From Chitinophaga sp. Cy-1792 (lineage in GTDB: Bacteria > Bacteroidota > Bacteroidia > Chitinophagales > Chitinophagaceae): DNA of 64,000 nucleotides. Within the stretch, counting starts at the first letter, position 1. Each line of letters begins with the position of its first letter. Both the position numbers and the translations under genes were made by a program. A model generated the notes under the pieces. The model made no database searches, had not been told where the DNA came from, and was given only the letters and a program-made list of their open reading frames with translations. Where the stretch lies: positions 248,001-312,000 of the forward strand of contig NZ_VWWO01000003.1 of the NCBI RefSeq assembly GCF_011752935.1, read 5' to 3'. Of the stretch, positions 25,912 to 34,693 are shown one piece after another.

Positions 25912-25977
25912 ATAACTGGAAATCAAAAACCAGCCTTTTATTTTACCTCTGGTAGCTCATATTAACGGTAGTAACCT

Positions 25978-25985
25978 TATTTTTG
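25978..25985 (+). promoter_or_regulatory. -7 box of the dicarboxylate/amino-acid symporter gene
   Basis: TATTTTTG, an exact TAnnTTTG, 53 bases before the ATG; it is divergent from the permease promoter in the same 193-base spacer. Confidence 0.5.
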
Positions 25986-26037
25986 GGAAATTTTAGGTTA
26001 CAACTCAAACGATTATCGCAATTAATTCTACCGTCGC

Positions 26038-27312
26038 ATGAAGAAATCCAACAAGCTTACTATTTACATCTTTGCTGCCATGATAATTGGCATTGCGACA
26101 GGTTATATAGTAAACTACTCACTTGGAAACGGCCAGCCAACACCCGAACAACAAGCTAGTATCAAGAAATTTTCAGACAACATATCTATTCTTACAGATA
26201 TTTTCCTCCGTCTTATAAAAATGATCATTGCCCCACTCGTATTCTCCACACTGGTGGTAGGTGTGGCTAAAATGGGTGACATTAAAGCAGTTGGACGCGT
26301 AGGTGGTAAAACAATGCTGTGGTTTATCAGTGCAACCTTTGTATCATTGTTCCTTGGGCTGGTGCTCGTGAATATCATGAAACCAGGCCTTTCGCTGTCA
26401 TTACCCCTGCCGGATGTTCATGCGGCTTCCGGTGTTGCCAAGGCTGATATGACGCTGAAAAACTTCTTTCACCATGTGGTACCGGATAGCGTAATCAAGG
26501 CCATGGCCGATAATGAGATCCTCCAGATCGTGGTGTTTTCCATATTCTTTGGTGTAGCTGCCGCTGCTATCGGAGAAGCCGCACTGCCAGTAGTGAAACT
26601 GATGGACAGCGTTGCTCATATCATGTTGAAAGTGACCGGCTTCGTTATGAATTTTGCACCATTTGCCGTATTCGCGGCTATGGCTGCTATTATTGCAGAC
26701 AAGGGACTAAGTGTTTTATGGATATACGGTAAATTCATCACGCAATTTTACGCCGGCCTGTTCAGTTTATGGATAGTACTGGCACTGGTGGGATGGATGA
26801 TCCTCGGCAAGCCGGTATTCCGCCTGCTTGGCCTGATCAAGGACCCGGTGATCCTGGCGTTCAGCACCGCCAGCAGTGAAGCTGCCTATCCTCGTACCAT
26901 GGCGGAACTGGAGCGTTTCGGCTGTGATAAACGAATTGTAAGTTTTGTATTGCCACTAGGTTATTCCTTCAACCTGGATGGTTCTATGATGTATATGACC
27001 TTTGCCAGCCTGTTCATTGCCCAGGCATACGGTATGCACCTGCCGCTGCAACAGCAGATTACCATGTTGCTGGTATTGATGATCACCAGTAAAGGTATTG
27101 CCGGTGTGCCACGTGCATCACTGGTAGTAATTGCAGGGACATTGTCTATGTTTGATATTCCGGAAGCAGGGTTATTACTGCTGCTGGGCGTAGACCACCT
27201 GCTGGATATGGGTCGCTCTGCCACCAACGTAATTGGTAATGCCATGGCAACTGCAGTAGTATCTAAATGGGAAGATAAACTGGACCTGGAAAGTGCCAAC
27301 GCCAGCTCCTGA
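26038..27312 (+). CDS. Dicarboxylate/amino-acid:cation symporter (DAACS family)
   Basis: A secondary transporter of 424 residues related to GltP, GltT and DctA, with eight helices and two re-entrant loops. Landmarks are the serine-rich loop AFSTASSEAAYPRT, the helix 7 motif SFNLDGSMMYMTFASLFIAQ, the second loop SKGIAGVPRASLVVIAGTL and the helix 8 motif GVDHLLDMGRSATNVIGNA. The substrate is probably glutamate, aspartate or a C4-dicarboxylate. It is followed by the DedA gene 69 bases later in the same direction. Confidence 0.93.
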   Translation: MKKSNKLTIYIFAAMIIGIATGYIVNYSLGNGQPTPEQQASIKKFSDNISILTDIFLRLIKMIIAPLVFSTLVVGVAKMGDIKAVGRVGGKTMLWFISATFVSLFLGLVLVNIMKPGLSLSLPLPDVHAASGVAKADMTLKNFFHHVVPDSVIKAMADNEILQIVVFSIFFGVAAAAIGEAALPVVKLMDSVAHIMLKVTGFVMNFAPFAVFAAMAAIIADKGLSVLWIYGKFITQFYAGLFSLWIVLALVGWMILGKPVFRLLGLIKDPVILAFSTASSEAAYPRTMAELERFGCDKRIVSFVLPLGYSFNLDGSMMYMTFASLFIAQAYGMHLPLQQQITMLLVLMITSKGIAGVPRASLVVIAGTLSMFDIPEAGLLLLLGVDHLLDMGRSATNVIGNAMATAVVSKWEDKLDLESANASS

Positions 27313-27381
27313 TGCCAAAGATTAACATTCTCATAAAAGAATAATTTATAATTTACCGATCCCGAAAGTATTTTTTATCGC

Positions 27382-28065
27382 ATGGACCAGATAATAGAGT
27401 TATTTAGACACCTCATTAATCCTGCCTGGATTATTGATAATGGCGGGCTATACCTGTTAATAGCTATCATTTTTGCCGAAACCGGACTTTTTGTAGGCTT
27501 CTTTTTGCCAGGAGATTCACTGCTCTTTCTTGCAGGATTTTATGGTAATGAACTGAGTGCCAGCTTTCATGATGCTCCTTTCGTAGTGCTGATGCTGTTA
27601 ATTGCCGTTGCCGGCGTACTGGGTAATATGGTAGGTTTCTGGTTTGGACGAAAATCCGGACCGATGTTATATAATAGAAAAGATACCTTCTTCTTTAAGA
27701 AGAAGCACCTGCATCAGGCGCATGATTTCTATGAGAAATATGGTGGTGGTGCCATCTTTTTTGCCCGTTTTCTGCCTATTATCCGCACTTTTGCACCAAT
27801 TGTAGCAGGAATTGTGGGAATGGACCGTAAGAAATTCATGTTCTTCAACCTCATAGGTTCATTTGCATGGGTATTTTCCATGATGCTGGCTGGTTACTTC
27901 CTGGGTAAGAAATTCCCTGGATTGAAAGACCACCTGGAATTGATTGTTATTGGCCTCGTAGTAGTAACTACTTTCCCGGTACTTTTCAAATTGCTTTTTG
28001 GCAAAGCCAAAGGCCCTATCAAAACAGAAGCTGCCAAGGCTACAGAGGAATCTGAATCCAAATAA
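27382..28065 (+). CDS. DedA family membrane protein
   Basis: A DedA/SNARE-associated (VTT) membrane protein of 227 residues; this family is linked to undecaprenyl-phosphate or phospholipid flipping and envelope homeostasis. Landmarks are ENP-like EAGLFVGFFLPGDSLLF (here ETGLFVGFFLPGDS) and the re-entrant FFARFLPIIRTFAPIVAGIVGM motif with its conserved arginine. A terminator follows. The specific lipid substrate is not evident. Confidence 0.9.
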   Translation: MDQIIELFRHLINPAWIIDNGGLYLLIAIIFAETGLFVGFFLPGDSLLFLAGFYGNELSASFHDAPFVVLMLLIAVAGVLGNMVGFWFGRKSGPMLYNRKDTFFFKKKHLHQAHDFYEKYGGGAIFFARFLPIIRTFAPIVAGIVGMDRKKFMFFNLIGSFAWVFSMMLAGYFLGKKFPGLKDHLELIVIGLVVVTTFPVLFKLLFGKAKGPIKTEAAKATEESESK

Positions 28066-28092
28066 AAATAATTTATAAAAAAATTTAAAAAG

Positions 28093-28128
28093 AATGCCGT
28101 GAAATATTATCTTTCACGGCATTTTGTT
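28093..28128 (+). terminator. Terminator after the DedA gene
   Basis: A 12-bp stem AATGCCGTGAAA (28093-28104) with TTTCACGGCATT (28112-28123), followed by TTGTTTTT. It argues against the long upstream start of the next ORF. Confidence 0.85.
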
Positions 28129-28171
28129 TTTCTATCTTAAATTATTTACTAAGTTTTATCAACCACGCTAC

Positions 28172-29407
28172 ATGAAAACCGATAATCGTTCTGCGTCTAT
28201 ATTTAATATCGCAGTAATTGTTGCCTCCTTAGGGTATTTTGTAGATATCTATGATCTGTTACTTTTTACGATTGTAAGAGTACCCAGTTTAAAATCCTTA
28301 GGCCTTCCCCAGAGTGAAATAGATGCCGGCGCCGGTCTTTTATTGATCAACATCCAGATGGTAGGCCTGCTCATTGGCGGTATTTTCTGGGGTATTCTGG
28401 GAGATAAGAAAGGAAGATTAAGTGTTTTGTTTGGGTCCATTCTTATTTATTCTATTGCCAATATTGCCAATGGCTTTGTACACGGTATCAATGGTTATGT
28501 GCTCTGGCGATTTGTAGCGGGCTTCGGGCTGGCAGGAGAGCTGGGAGCAGGTATCACGCTGGTATCAGAAATATTGCCGAAAGAAAAACGCGGCTATGGT
28601 ACAATGATAGTGGCCACAGTGGGTGTTTCGGGAGCCGTTGCTGCCAACCTGATTGCTAAGGCGGTGGGCGACTGGCGCATTTGCTACTTTATCGGAGGTG
28701 GCCTGGGCCTGGGTTTACTGTTGCTGCGCGTAAGTGTAATGGAATCTCATCTCTTTAACCAGGTAAAGGCAAGCGCCAATACCAGAGGAAGTTTCATCGC
28801 ATTATTTACCGATAAAAAACGTTTCCTGCAATACCTGAAATGTATTCTGCTGGGTACTCCCACCTGGTTTGTAGTGGGTATTCTGATAGCTTTCTCGAAC
28901 AAGTTTGCTGCGGAAATGGGTGTTAAAGGCGCTATCAATCCGGGGGATGCCGTTGCTTTCACCTATGCCGGACTGGTAATTGGAGATTTTAGCAGTGGCT
29001 TAATCAGTCAGGTATTGAAAAGCAGGAAGAAAGTGATGTTATTGTTCCTGGCACTGACAGCGATAATGGTGGGCATCTACCTGAATCTCCATGGTGCAAC
29101 GACAGTTGTTTTCTATACTGTATGTACGTTTATGGGCTTCAGTGTTGGTTTCTGGGCAATATTTGTAACCATTGCCGCGGAAAGCTTTGGTACCAACCTT
29201 AGAGCTACTGTAGCCACTACGGTGCCTAACTTTGCAAGAGGTATGCTGCCATTGATTTCAATCCTGTTTGTGACTTTACAGGGGCATTTTAATCTGTTAC
29301 ATAGTGCTGCTTTGGTGGCAGTAGTATGTATAGGACTGGCGGTAATAGCTGCCTGGACAACGGAAGAGACTTTCGGTAAAGATTTGAATTACCTGGAGAC
29401 TATCTAA
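28172..29407 (+). CDS. Major facilitator superfamily transporter
   Basis: An MFS permease of about 411 residues with 12 predicted helices. The A-motif GDKKGRLSVLFGS lies between helices 2 and 3, and FVAGFGLAGELGAGITLVSE marks helix 4, a form common in metabolite:H+ symporters and sugar or aromatic-acid transporters. I set the start at ATG 28172 (MKTDNRSASIF), because a longer ORF from 28124 would begin at the terminator of the previous gene. The substrate is unknown. It converges on the marR gene. Confidence 0.88.
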   Translation: MKTDNRSASIFNIAVIVASLGYFVDIYDLLLFTIVRVPSLKSLGLPQSEIDAGAGLLLINIQMVGLLIGGIFWGILGDKKGRLSVLFGSILIYSIANIANGFVHGINGYVLWRFVAGFGLAGELGAGITLVSEILPKEKRGYGTMIVATVGVSGAVAANLIAKAVGDWRICYFIGGGLGLGLLLLRVSVMESHLFNQVKASANTRGSFIALFTDKKRFLQYLKCILLGTPTWFVVGILIAFSNKFAAEMGVKGAINPGDAVAFTYAGLVIGDFSSGLISQVLKSRKKVMLLFLALTAIMVGIYLNLHGATTVVFYTVCTFMGFSVGFWAIFVTIAAESFGTNLRATVATTVPNFARGMLPLISILFVTLQGHFNLLHSAALVAVVCIGLAVIAAWTTEETFGKDLNYLETI

Positions 29408-29430
29408 AAAAAAAAAATAAAAAAAGAAGG

Positions 29431-29462
29431 CCGGTTCGCAGCGATGTGAACCGGTTTTTTTA
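29431..29462. terminator. Terminator between the MFS and MarR genes
   Basis: A 10-bp stem (29431-29440 with 29445-29454, one G-U) capped by a GCGA loop of the GNRA class, followed by a T-run. The upstream A-rich sequence allows function in both directions. Confidence 0.88.
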
Positions 29463-29921
29463 TGCGTAGTGATCAAGCACCTTGTCCAGTAAATGGTTTA
29501 GTTGGGCAGCTTCTGTTTCGCTTAAGCCATTCAGGATATTTTCCAGCTGGTCCAGGTCTTCATCTATTTTGGCAAGTAGTTCCAGGCCTTTATCCGTAAT
29601 GCGGACATCTACCGCACGCCTGTCTATTTCACTGCTTTTGCGTTCTACCAGTTCTGTTTTGCGGAGGCGCTCAACGAGTCGTGACACATCGCTCATTTTA
29701 TCCAGCATACGGTCTTTCAGCACATTGATACTGGCAGCCTGCGGATGCTGGCCACGCAATATGCGCAGTATATTGAACTGCTGCATGGTGATATCATATT
29801 TTTTGAAAAACTGCTGATGACGGGCTGTTAGCCAGTTGCCCACAAATATTAGACTGACAAGTCCTTTGTGATACTCGTTAAGGAAGGATTTTTGAGTAAT
29901 TAACTTTTCCAGATTAGACAT
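29460..29921 (-). CDS. MarR-family transcriptional regulator
   Basis: A MarR-type winged-helix regulator of about 153 residues. The recognition region (INVLKDRMLDKMSDVSRLVERLRKTELVERK) and the wing (SSEIDRRAVDVRITDKGLELL) are clear. I use the ATG at 29921 rather than the GTG two codons upstream. An imperfect inverted repeat (29943-29958) covers the expected promoter and is a plausible auto-operator. The ligand and targets are unknown; the MFS gene converges on it and is not divergently controlled. Confidence 0.9.
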   Translation of the reverse strand: MSNLEKLITQKSFLNEYHKGLVSLIFVGNWLTARHQQFFKKYDITMQQFNILRILRGQHPQAASINVLKDRMLDKMSDVSRLVERLRKTELVERKSSEIDRRAVDVRITDKGLELLAKIDEDLDQLENILNGLSETEAAQLNHLLDKVLDHYA

Positions 29922-29942
29922 ACGCACAAAAGATAGATCAAA

Positions 29943-29958
29943 GTAATTACGAAATTAC
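29943..29958. promoter_or_regulatory. Candidate MarR operator
   Basis: GTAATT-ACGA-AATTAC is an imperfect 16-bp inverted repeat 22 bases upstream of the marR ATG; it overlaps a TTACTTTG sequence on the minus strand that is one base from the -7 consensus. MarR proteins commonly bind such sites to repress their own genes. Confidence 0.45.
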
Positions 29959-30254
29959 GATTCTTTTTAACACTATTTAACACTTTGAGCTAATTATAGC
30001 TTTTAAGATGTTGAAAATAAAGGAACAATCTAAGCTTGTATTGGTTGAGCAAATCAGCGGGGTTTTTATTTTAATTTTTCAATGGAAAAATTGGCTGATG
30101 AGTGTACGTATTAATCCGTGAATGAGGAAAGTATGTTATGCTGATGTTTCGTTAATTATTTATGTAAATGCCCCCGTAGTATAGCACTGACGGGGGCATT
30201 TATTGTATAGGATTTAACGCGGAGCGTATTTTTTAATGTCCTGTGAGAAGGGTT
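29959..30254. other. Spacer between marR and mdh
   Basis: About 300 bases. Near marR there is a direct repeat (AACACTATTTAACACTTT around 29970). The mdh side holds the mdh terminator (30166-30201). No ORF or promoter box was convincing in the remainder. Confidence 0.5.
30166..30201 (-). terminator. Terminator after mdh
   Basis: A 12-bp stem AAATGCCCCCGT (30166-30177) with ACGGGGGCATTT (30190-30201) around 12 bases. On the minus strand it lies about 50 bases beyond the mdh stop. Confidence 0.8.
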
Positions 30255-31193
30255 TTAAACCTTTTCCTTCATATTGTCCAGGACATCCATTACTTCTTTC
30301 ACATGTTTGGCAGAGGTGTTGAGTAAAGTTTTTTCTTCTGCGTTAAGCTGGAGTTCTATAATTTTTTCGATACCTTTTTTACCGAGGATAACGGGTACGC
30401 CGAGGTAGATATCTTTGAGTCCATATTCGCCTGTAAGCCATGCGCATACAGGGAATACGCGTTTTTCGTCTTTGAGAATGGCTTCCACCATTTGTGCAGC
30501 TGCAGCACCTGGGGCATACCATGCAGAAGTACCCAGGAGGTTAACGATTTCGCCGCCACCTACTTTGGTACGTTGGATGATGGCTTCGAGTTTATCTGCG
30601 GCAACGAGTTCCGTAACGGGGATACCACCAACGGTGGTGTACCGTGGGAGAGGTACCATGGTGTCGCCATGGCCGCCCATGAGAATTGCCTGGATGTCTT
30701 TAGGGGAACATCCGATTTCATCTGCGAGGAAAGCGCGATAGCGGGCGGTATCGAGGATACCGGCCATGCCGAATACTTTGCTGCTGTCTTTTTTGGCAGC
30801 CAGGTAGGCGCAATAGGTCATGACGTCGAGCGGGTTGCTGACAACGATGATAATGGCGTCCGGGGACTGTTTGGTAATATTTTCAGTTACTGACCTTACG
30901 ATGTTTGCGTTGGTAGAGATCAGGTCATCGCGGCTCATGCCGGGTTTGCGGGGCAGGCCGGAGGTGATCACCACGACGTCGCTGTTGGCAGTTTTGGTGT
31001 AGTCGTTGGTTACACCGGTTACTTTGGTACTGTAATAGTCTATCGGGGCTTGCTGCCATGTATCCAGGGCTTTCCCTTCTGCTGTTCCTTCCTTGATATC
31101 AAGCAAAACCACCTCTGTTAAAAAATCTCTGTGGGCCAGTACATTGGCGCAGGTAGCGCCTACATTGCCGGCTCCTACTACTGTGACTTTCAT
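30255..31193 (-). CDS. mdh: Malate dehydrogenase
   Basis: NAD-dependent malate dehydrogenase of the LDH-like type, converting malate and oxaloacetate in the TCA cycle. It has 312 residues. Landmarks are the dinucleotide motif VVGAGNVGAT, the substrate arginine loop SGLPRKPGMSRDDL (Arg rather than Gln marks malate over lactate), VVSNPLDVMTY and the catalytic His in LMGGHGDTMVPL. It is transcribed alone between terminators. Secure. Confidence 0.96.
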   Translation of the reverse strand: MKVTVVGAGNVGATCANVLAHRDFLTEVVLLDIKEGTAEGKALDTWQQAPIDYYSTKVTGVTNDYTKTANSDVVVITSGLPRKPGMSRDDLISTNANIVRSVTENITKQSPDAIIIVVSNPLDVMTYCAYLAAKKDSSKVFGMAGILDTARYRAFLADEIGCSPKDIQAILMGGHGDTMVPLPRYTTVGGIPVTELVAADKLEAIIQRTKVGGGEIVNLLGTSAWYAPGAAAAQMVEAILKDEKRVFPVCAWLTGEYGLKDIYLGVPVILGKKGIEKIIELQLNAEEKTLLNTSAKHVKEVMDVLDNMKEKV

Positions 31194-31301
31194 CTTATCT
31201 ATGGCTTTAAAGTGAACAAAAAAAACTAATGTCTAATCAATTTACGCAATAGATATCAACAAATGGCTTTTGTTGGAAGAAATCTCTGAAATAAAAAAGG
31301 A

Positions 31302-31340
31302 AGGGGATGAAATACAATACTGGCTTGTATTTCATCCCCT
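31302..31340 (-). terminator. Terminator after the thioredoxin-like gene
   Basis: A 16-bp perfect stem (31302-31317 with 31325-31340) around seven bases; on the minus strand it is followed by TTCCTTTTTTATTT. It separates this gene from mdh. Confidence 0.9.
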
Positions 31341-31368
31341 AAATATTTTAAAAAGCGCTGTGGGCTGA

Positions 31369-31869
31369 CTATTTCAGGTAATAAAGCAGAGAATCTACTT
31401 TTGCTGATCCTTCGAATCCTTTTACAAACTTATCTTTGGCGGTATAAATGTAGAGGCCCGGGAAGAAATGCAGGTCGTAGAAATACATGATCTGGCGGGT
31501 AGGTTCGCTTACCATGGTGATGTTAGGATATTTGGCGATGTTGTAGTGTTCGTAATATTCTTTCATCTGAGCGACCTGGAACGGTGTTACCATCAGGATC
31601 TGGTATTTCTTAAATTTGTCCATATTCTGGATCACTTCTTCTGTGAGGTGCTTACAATGGTCACAATCTACGCTGAACACAAAAACCAGTGTATTTTCCC
31701 TTTTGAGGTCTCTTTTGGTAATGGTATTACCATCAGGGAGGGTAAATTTAAAGGTTGGAATAACCGGGTACTGCAGGTATGGCGGTTTTGCATTGGCAGC
31801 GGCCTGGTTAAATTGGGCCTTTAACAGCATTGGCATGCAGATGGAGAGCAGTAAAAAGAGATAGCGCAT
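31369..31869 (-). CDS. Exported thioredoxin-like protein
   Basis: A 166-residue secreted or periplasmic protein with a signal peptide (MRYLFLLLSICMPMLLKAQ) and a thioredoxin-like fold. The active-site dicysteine is C69-D-H-C72 (FSVDCDHCKHL), similar to TlpA/AhpC-type redoxins of Bacteroidota. The conserved cis-proline context appears later as FFPGLYIY. It probably reduces or senses exported thiols; the partner is unknown. It is divergent from efp. Confidence 0.85.
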   Translation of the reverse strand: MRYLFLLLSICMPMLLKAQFNQAAANAKPPYLQYPVIPTFKFTLPDGNTITKRDLKRENTLVFVFSVDCDHCKHLTEEVIQNMDKFKKYQILMVTPFQVAQMKEYYEHYNIAKYPNITMVSEPTRQIMYFYDLHFFPGLYIYTAKDKFVKGFEGSAKVDSLLYYLK

Positions 31870-32009
31870 ACGTCGTAATGTTTCTTGAATTTGCCGTCAA
31901 TTTACCCCTTTAATGTCATTTTCTGCATTAAAATACAGAAAATTGCGTCAAAAAGGGACTATTCTGCCTATTTTTGGGAATTAGTTGCTCGTTCATATGC
32001 CAAATTTTT

Positions 32010-32017
32010 TACTTTTG
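32010..32017 (+). promoter_or_regulatory. -7 box of efp
   Basis: TACTTTTG, an exact TAnnTTTG, 41 bases before the efp ATG; a TTG at 31985-31987 is 22 bases upstream, slightly long for a -33 element. Confidence 0.6.
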
Positions 32018-32058
32018 CATTCCTTATAAATTTTTAACTTAAAAAATAGTAAGCTTTT

Positions 32059-32622
32059 ATGGCTACCACCGCAGATATCAGAACAGGATTAATCATCAAG
32101 CTGGATAACAGCTTGTATTCTGTTGTAGAGTTTGGTCAGAACAAAACCGCCCGTGCAGCAGCAAAGGTTTGGGCTAAATTGAAGGGCGTTGACAATACAC
32201 GTTCTATCGAGCATACCTGGAACTCCGGCGATACCATTTTCCCGGTTCGTATCGAAAAGAAGCCTTTCCAATTCTTATATAAAGATGACACTGGTTATAA
32301 CTTCATGGATAATGAGACTTTCGAGCAGATCATCATGGAAGAGCAGACAATCGATGCACCACAATTCCTGAAAGATGGTCAGGAAGTAATGGTTCAGATC
32401 AACACTGAAACTGACCAGTTTATGGCGGTTGAATTACCTGATAAAATTGTTGCACTGGTAACTTATTCAGAGCCAGGCGTTAAAGGTGATACCGCTACCC
32501 GTACACTGAAACCAGCAACCGTTGAAACCGGTGCTACTGTAATGGTTCCTTTGTTCGTTGAAGAAGGTGAGATGATCCGCATCAACACCAAAACCGGTGA
32601 ATATATCGAGAGAGTAAAATAA
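32059..32622 (+). CDS. efp: Elongation factor P, arginine-32 type
   Basis: EF-P relieves ribosome stalling at polyproline stretches by placing a modified tip residue near the peptidyl-transferase centre. It has 187 residues in three OB-like domains; domains II/III are canonical (MDNETFEQ, YSEPGVKGDTATRTLKPATVETGA). The domain I loop reads EFGQNKTARAAAKVW, with Arg at residue 32, instead of the PGKG lysine tip. It aligns better with the EarP-type EF-P of Pseudomonas (tip NKSGRNAA). It probably shares an operon with accB and accC. Confidence 0.96.
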   Translation: MATTADIRTGLIIKLDNSLYSVVEFGQNKTARAAAKVWAKLKGVDNTRSIEHTWNSGDTIFPVRIEKKPFQFLYKDDTGYNFMDNETFEQIIMEEQTIDAPQFLKDGQEVMVQINTETDQFMAVELPDKIVALVTYSEPGVKGDTATRTLKPATVETGATVMVPLFVEEGEMIRINTKTGEYIERVK

Positions 32623-32683
32623 TTGAGATAGTATTTTTTTCGAGAACTAACTATATCACATTTCTAAACCAAAAGCTGTCTAC

Positions 32684-33166
32684 ATGGACTTTAAACAGAT
32701 TCAGGAACTGGTAAAAATGATTAACAAATCAAATATCAGTGAACTGAGCATTGAGCAGGACACGTTTAAGATTACAATAAAACAAAAAGACAACGAAGTA
32801 CAGCAGGTAATTGCTGTACCTGCAGCTGTAGCGCCTGTACAGGCTGTTGCTCCTGCGGCTCCTGCAGCAGCTCCGGTTGCGGCACCAGCAGCACCAGCTG
32901 CGGCTCCGGCAGCACCTAAAGCTGACAACCTGATCACTATCAAATCGCCAATGATCGGTACTTTCTACCGTTCTGCGGGTCCTGATAAACCTGCATTTGT
33001 TAATGTAGGAGACGAAGTTGCTCCTGGCAAAGTTGTTTGCATCATCGAAGCAATGAAACTGTTCAATGAAATTGAAAGTGAAGTATCTGGTAAAATCGTG
33101 AAAGTGCTCGTTGACGACGCTTCTCCGGTAGAGTATGACCAACCTTTATTTTTAGTAGAACCATAA
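32684..33166 (+). CDS. accB: Acetyl-CoA carboxylase biotin carboxyl carrier protein
   Basis: BCCP carries the carboxybiotin between AccC and the carboxyltransferase in fatty-acid synthesis. It has 160 residues: an N-terminal helical region, a proline-alanine linker (about 50-82, repetitive at DNA level) and the C-terminal biotinyl domain with the target lysine in [10 protein letters not shown]. It lies 61 bases after efp and 104 bases before accC. Confidence 0.97.
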   Translation: MDFKQIQELVKMINKSNISELSIEQDTFKITIKQKDNEVQQVIAVPAAVAPVQAVAPAAPAAAPVAAPAAPAAAPAAPKADNLITIKSPMIGTFYRSAGPDKPAFVNVGDEVAPGKVVCIIEAMKLFNEIESEVSGKIVKVLVDDASPVEYDQPLFLVEP

Positions 33167-33186
33167 TAGCATTTAGCCTTTGGTAG

Positions 33187-33228
33187 TTAGCCTTTAGTTT
33201 TCGCATTATTTGCAATACTAAAGGCTAA
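33187..33228 (+). repeat. Hairpin and repeated motif in the accB-accC spacer
   Basis: TTAGCCTTTAGT (33187-33198) pairs perfectly with ACTAAAGGCTAA (33217-33228) around 18 bases. A related copy, TTAGCCTTTGGTAG, begins about 14 bases upstream. The element could tune the ratio of AccB to AccC. Confidence 0.7.
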
Positions 33229-33270
33229 TTTCTGGAGGCTATTCTCTTTTCTTAACTTATCAGGAAAACA

Positions 33271-34608
33271 ATGTTCAAAAAAATATTGATTGCTAACCGT
33301 GGAGAAATTGCCCTGCGTATTATCCGTACCTGTAAGGAAATGGGTATCAAAACGGTGGCAGTTTATTCTACAGCAGATAAAGACAGCCTGCATGTGAAGT
33401 TTGCAGACGAGGCGGTATGTATTGGTAAACCGCAGAGCAGTGAGTCTTATCTGAATATCCCTCACCTGATGGCTGCAGCGGAGATTACCAACGCTGACGC
33501 TATCCACCCTGGTTATGGCTTCCTGGCTGAAAATGCCCGTTTTGCTGAAATCTGTGGTGAGCATGGTATTAAGTTTATCGGCCCTACAGCGGAGATGATC
33601 CGTAAAATGGGTGATAAAATGACTGCCAAAGAAACCATGATTGCTGCAGGCGTTCCTGTTATTCCAGGATCAGAAGGTTTGCTGAAAGATGTAGCTGAAG
33701 CCAGAATGCTGGCAAACAAAATGGGCTACCCTGTTATCATGAAAGCTACTGCCGGTGGTGGTGGTAAAGGTATGCGTGTGGTTTGGGAAGAAGCTGAACT
33801 GGAGAATGCTTATACCATGGCTAAAAGTGAGTCACGTGCAGCATTCAACAACGATGGTATCTACATGGAGAAATTCGTGGAAGAGCCTCGCCATATTGAA
33901 ATCCAGGTTGCCGGCGACCAATACGGTAAAGTATGTCACCTTTCTGAGAGAGACTGCTCTATCCAGCGTCGTCATCAGAAACTGGTAGAAGAATCACCTT
34001 CTCCTTTCATGACGCCTGAACTCCGTGAGAAAATGGGTGCTGCTGCTATCGCTGCTGCATCTGCTATCAACTACGAAAGTGTTGGTACCGTTGAGTTCCT
34101 GGTAGATAAACACCGTAACTTCTACTTCATGGAGATGAACACCCGTATCCAGGTAGAACACTGTGTTACAGAAGAAGTTATCAACTTTGATCTGATTAAG
34201 GAACAAATCAAGATCGCTGCTGGTATTCCTATCTCCGGTAAAAACTATACACCGCAGATGCACGCTATTGAGTGCCGTATCAATGCGGAAGATCCATACA
34301 ACGATTTCCGTCCATCTCCGGGCAGGATTACTACCCTGCACATCCCTGGTGGTCATGGTGTTCGTGTGGATTCACATATCTATGCCGGTTATGTTATTCC
34401 TCCTTTCTACGATTCTATGGTGGCAAAAATCATCGCTGTGGCTCAAACCCGCGAAGAGGCCATCAATACCATGGAACGTGCACTGAGCGAGTTCGTAATT
34501 GAAGGTGTGAAGACTACCATTCCTTTCCATCAGCAGCTGATGCGTGATGAGAACTTCAGAAAAGGTAATTTCACTACCAAGTTCATCGAAACTTTCAAAC
34601 TGCAATAA
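33271..34608 (+). CDS. accC: Acetyl-CoA carboxylase biotin carboxylase subunit
   Basis: AccC carboxylates biotin on AccB using ATP and bicarbonate. It has 445 residues in an ATP-grasp architecture: N-terminal [22 protein letters not shown], the glycine-rich ATP loop [12 protein letters not shown], and [17 protein letters not shown] around the metal/bicarbonate site. It follows accB in the standard order. A strong terminator follows directly. Secure. Confidence 0.98.
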   Translation: MFKKILIANRGEIALRIIRTCKEMGIKTVAVYSTADKDSLHVKFADEAVCIGKPQSSESYLNIPHLMAAAEITNADAIHPGYGFLAENARFAEICGEHGIKFIGPTAEMIRKMGDKMTAKETMIAAGVPVIPGSEGLLKDVAEARMLANKMGYPVIMKATAGGGGKGMRVVWEEAELENAYTMAKSESRAAFNNDGIYMEKFVEEPRHIEIQVAGDQYGKVCHLSERDCSIQRRHQKLVEESPSPFMTPELREKMGAAAIAAASAINYESVGTVEFLVDKHRNFYFMEMNTRIQVEHCVTEEVINFDLIKEQIKIAAGIPISGKNYTPQMHAIECRINAEDPYNDFRPSPGRITTLHIPGGHGVRVDSHIYAGYVIPPFYDSMVAKIIAVAQTREEAINTMERALSEFVIEGVKTTIPFHQQLMRDENFRKGNFTTKFIETFKLQ

Positions 34609-34640
34609 AAAAAACGCTCCGGTCCGGAGCGTTTTTTATT
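34609..34640 (+). terminator. Terminator after accC
   Basis: A 13-bp perfect stem (34609-34621 with 34625-34637) around GTC, starting at the accC stop, followed by T-rich sequence. Confidence 0.92.
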
Positions 34641-34653
34641 TAAATTATTTCAG

Positions 34654-34689
34654 AAAGGCTGTCTCTACCAAGTAGAGACCGCTTTTTTT
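34654..34689. terminator. Second terminator, dispersed family member
   Basis: GTCTCTAC (34661-34668) pairs with GTAGAGAC (34672-34679) around CAA, with partial outer pairing and a T7 tract. It lies between accC and the convergent minus-strand gene and is the clearest member of the dispersed family. Confidence 0.85.
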
Positions 34690-34693
34690 GTTA

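Noticed and set aside
32701..32943. Alanine-rich ORF antisense to accB
   Set aside because: It mirrors the proline/alanine-rich linker of BCCP; its low complexity is inherited, not independent.
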